Assembly: GCA_035291645.1 (NCBI GenBank)
Contig: DATDRQ010000378.1
Location: forward strand, 1-24,910
Reading direction: 5' to 3'
Length of the DNA: 24,910 nucleotides
Source: DATDRQ01 sp035291645
GTDB lineage: Bacteria > Chloroflexota > Anaerolineae > Anaerolineales > UBA4823
Shown here: positions 24,280 through 24,910 of the stretch, piece by piece
Position numbering within the stretch: the stretch's first letter is position 1
How the letters are laid out: every line of letters starts with the position of its first letter
Program-made: the position numbers and the translations under genes
Notes under the pieces: model-generated
Seen by the model: the letters and a program-made list of their open reading frames with translations, nothing else
What the model was told of the DNA's origin: nothing
Database searches by the model: none

Positions 24280-24433
24280 AGACGAACACGAAGCGCAATT
24301 ACTCAATTACCTCAAAGCGCCCCCATATGAGGTAGGGTTGTTACTTAACTTCGGCCCAAAACCCGAGCAGAAGCGCCGCTCTTTTGAGAACACCCGCAAA
24401 GAATGGTGGCTTCAACAAGCTCAACAAAAATAA
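24272..24433 (+). pseudogene. GxxExxY-protein remnant (C-terminal fragment)
   Basis: The frame ending TAA at 24431-24433 reads HEAQLLNYLKAPPYEVGLLL, then NFGPKPEQKRRSFENTRK. This is the characteristic end of GxxExxY proteins, small PDDEXK-superfamily proteins (about 120-130 residues) of unknown function. Only about 50 codons remain; the N-terminal part with the GxxExxY motif is absent and no start codon or Shine-Dalgarno is present. It sits between two inverted ATCAGCG-rich repeats, as if a small mobile unit or its relic had landed between the DUF362 and PHP genes. Confidence 0.7.
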
Positions 24434-24459
24434 TCCACTTCCATATCTTGTTATAAAAA

Positions 24460-24489
24460 ATCAGCGAAGATCAGCGTTCATCAGCGTCC
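24460..24489. repeat. Three ATCAGCG 10-bp tandem units (right arm of inverted repeat)
   Basis: ATCAGCGAAG, ATCAGCGTTC and ATCAGCGTCC follow one another in 10-bp steps at 24460, 24470 and 24480. The last two form the right arm complementary to 24260-24279. The array ends 10 bases before the ATG of the PHP gene. Confidence 0.75.
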
Positions 24490-24499
24490 AATAATAATA

Positions 24500-24910
24500 A
24501 TGCTGCGCGTCGAGTTCCACTGCCACACCTACCGCTCCAAAGACAGCCTGGCTTCAATCGAGAAGCTGCTCCAGACCTGCCGGCGCAAGGGCATCGACCG
24601 GCTGGTAATTACCGACCACAACACCACCGCCGGGGCGCAGGAAGCCCAAGCTCTCGATCCCGAACGCGTGATCGCCGGTGAGGAGATCATGACCCAGTCT
24701 GGCGAGCTGCTGTGCGCCTTCGTGACAGAGGAGATCCCCAAGGGCCTGCCCCCGCTGGAGGCTATCCACCGGCTGCGCCAGCAGGAGGCCTTTATCAGCG
24801 TCTCGCACCCCTTCGACGTGATGCGCAACGGTCACTGGCAGCTGCCCGACCTGCTCGCCATCCTACCCTACGTGGACGCCATCGAGACCTTCAACGCCCG
24901 CTGCATGTCG
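24500..24910 (+). CDS. PHP-domain metal-dependent phosphoesterase (partial, runs off right edge)
   Basis: The first 137 residues are visible. PHP metal-site motifs are in place: H7 and H9 in VEFHCHTYRS, D39-H40 in VITDHN, E61 in GEEIMT, H103 in VSHPFD, and the pair E129/N132 in AIETFNAR. Proteins of this type hydrolyse phosphate esters (for example nucleoside 3',5'-bisphosphates or histidinol phosphate). Short PHP proteins with this IETFNAR ending are often of unassigned substrate. The ATG is preceded by ATAATAATA, with no Shine-Dalgarno, probably because the repeat unit immediately upstream replaced the original leader. The frame is open to the window end. Confidence 0.88.
   Translation, partial: MLRVEFHCHTYRSKDSLASIEKLLQTCRRKGIDRLVITDHNTTAGAQEAQALDPERVIAGEEIMTQSGELLCAFVTEEIPKGLPPLEAIHRLRQQEAFISVSHPFDVMRNGHWQLPDLLAILPYVDAIETFNARCMS

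Noticed and set aside
23375..24298. 307-codon minus-strand frame opposite the DUF362 gene
   Set aside because: Composition is an antisense artefact; DUF362 motifs on the plus strand are clear.

Overview
The window looks like chromosomal DNA of a free-living bacterium, most likely Chloroflexota (Anaerolineae-like). This is an inference from protein style rather than from a marker gene: Thr/Pro-rich 'TPTPT' linkers, a PknB-type kinase with an extracytoplasmic tail, FHA fusions, LVIVD propellers and DUF362 proteins. Most of the window (about 3.4-24.9 kb) is GC-rich and densely coding. The left 3.3 kb is visibly AT-richer and decayed.

Left region (1-3.3 kb). This is a graveyard of mobile and broken genes. 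It holds the first codons of an IS630-like transposase running off the left edge and a decayed unidentified coding stretch. It also has an apparently intact GT4 glycosyltransferase and the remnant of a GH63/debranching-type glycosidase. That remnant carries a frameshift and an in-frame stop, and a complete IS982-family element (2197-3121, with inverted repeats and a TAATTA target duplication) sits in it. A tRNA-Val(TAC) at 3360-3433 marks the boundary to the GC-rich part.

Middle region (3.4-13.3 kb). A Ser/Thr kinase with its own near-consensus promoter converges, across a perfect bidirectional terminator, on a gene for a double-FHA protein fused to an LCAT-like alpha/beta hydrolase. Then come a DUF4287-SRPBCC protein, a large GT-C-like membrane protein, an RpiR-type regulator followed by an FAH-family hydrolase, and a two-TM protein with Thr/Pro-rich repeats.

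Right region (13.3-24.9 kb). A tight minus-strand operon reads, in order of transcription: a 1414-residue protein with about 21 LVIVD propeller repeats, a membrane segment and an SPFH-like domain; a second, smaller SPFH-like membrane protein; a PfkB sugar kinase (probable PsuK); pseudouridine-5'-phosphate glycosidase (PsuG); a CrtI-like FAD oxidoreductase; and a GH1 beta-glucosidase fragment. Divergent from it is a DUF362 protein. Its stop codon lies in one arm of an inverted repeat that brackets a GxxExxY-protein remnant. A PHP-domain phosphoesterase runs off the right edge.

The best candidate for an undescribed system is the propeller-SPFH fusion paired with a second SPFH protein, co-transcribed with pseudouridine-catabolism genes. 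The kinase / FHA-hydrolase pair is the second.
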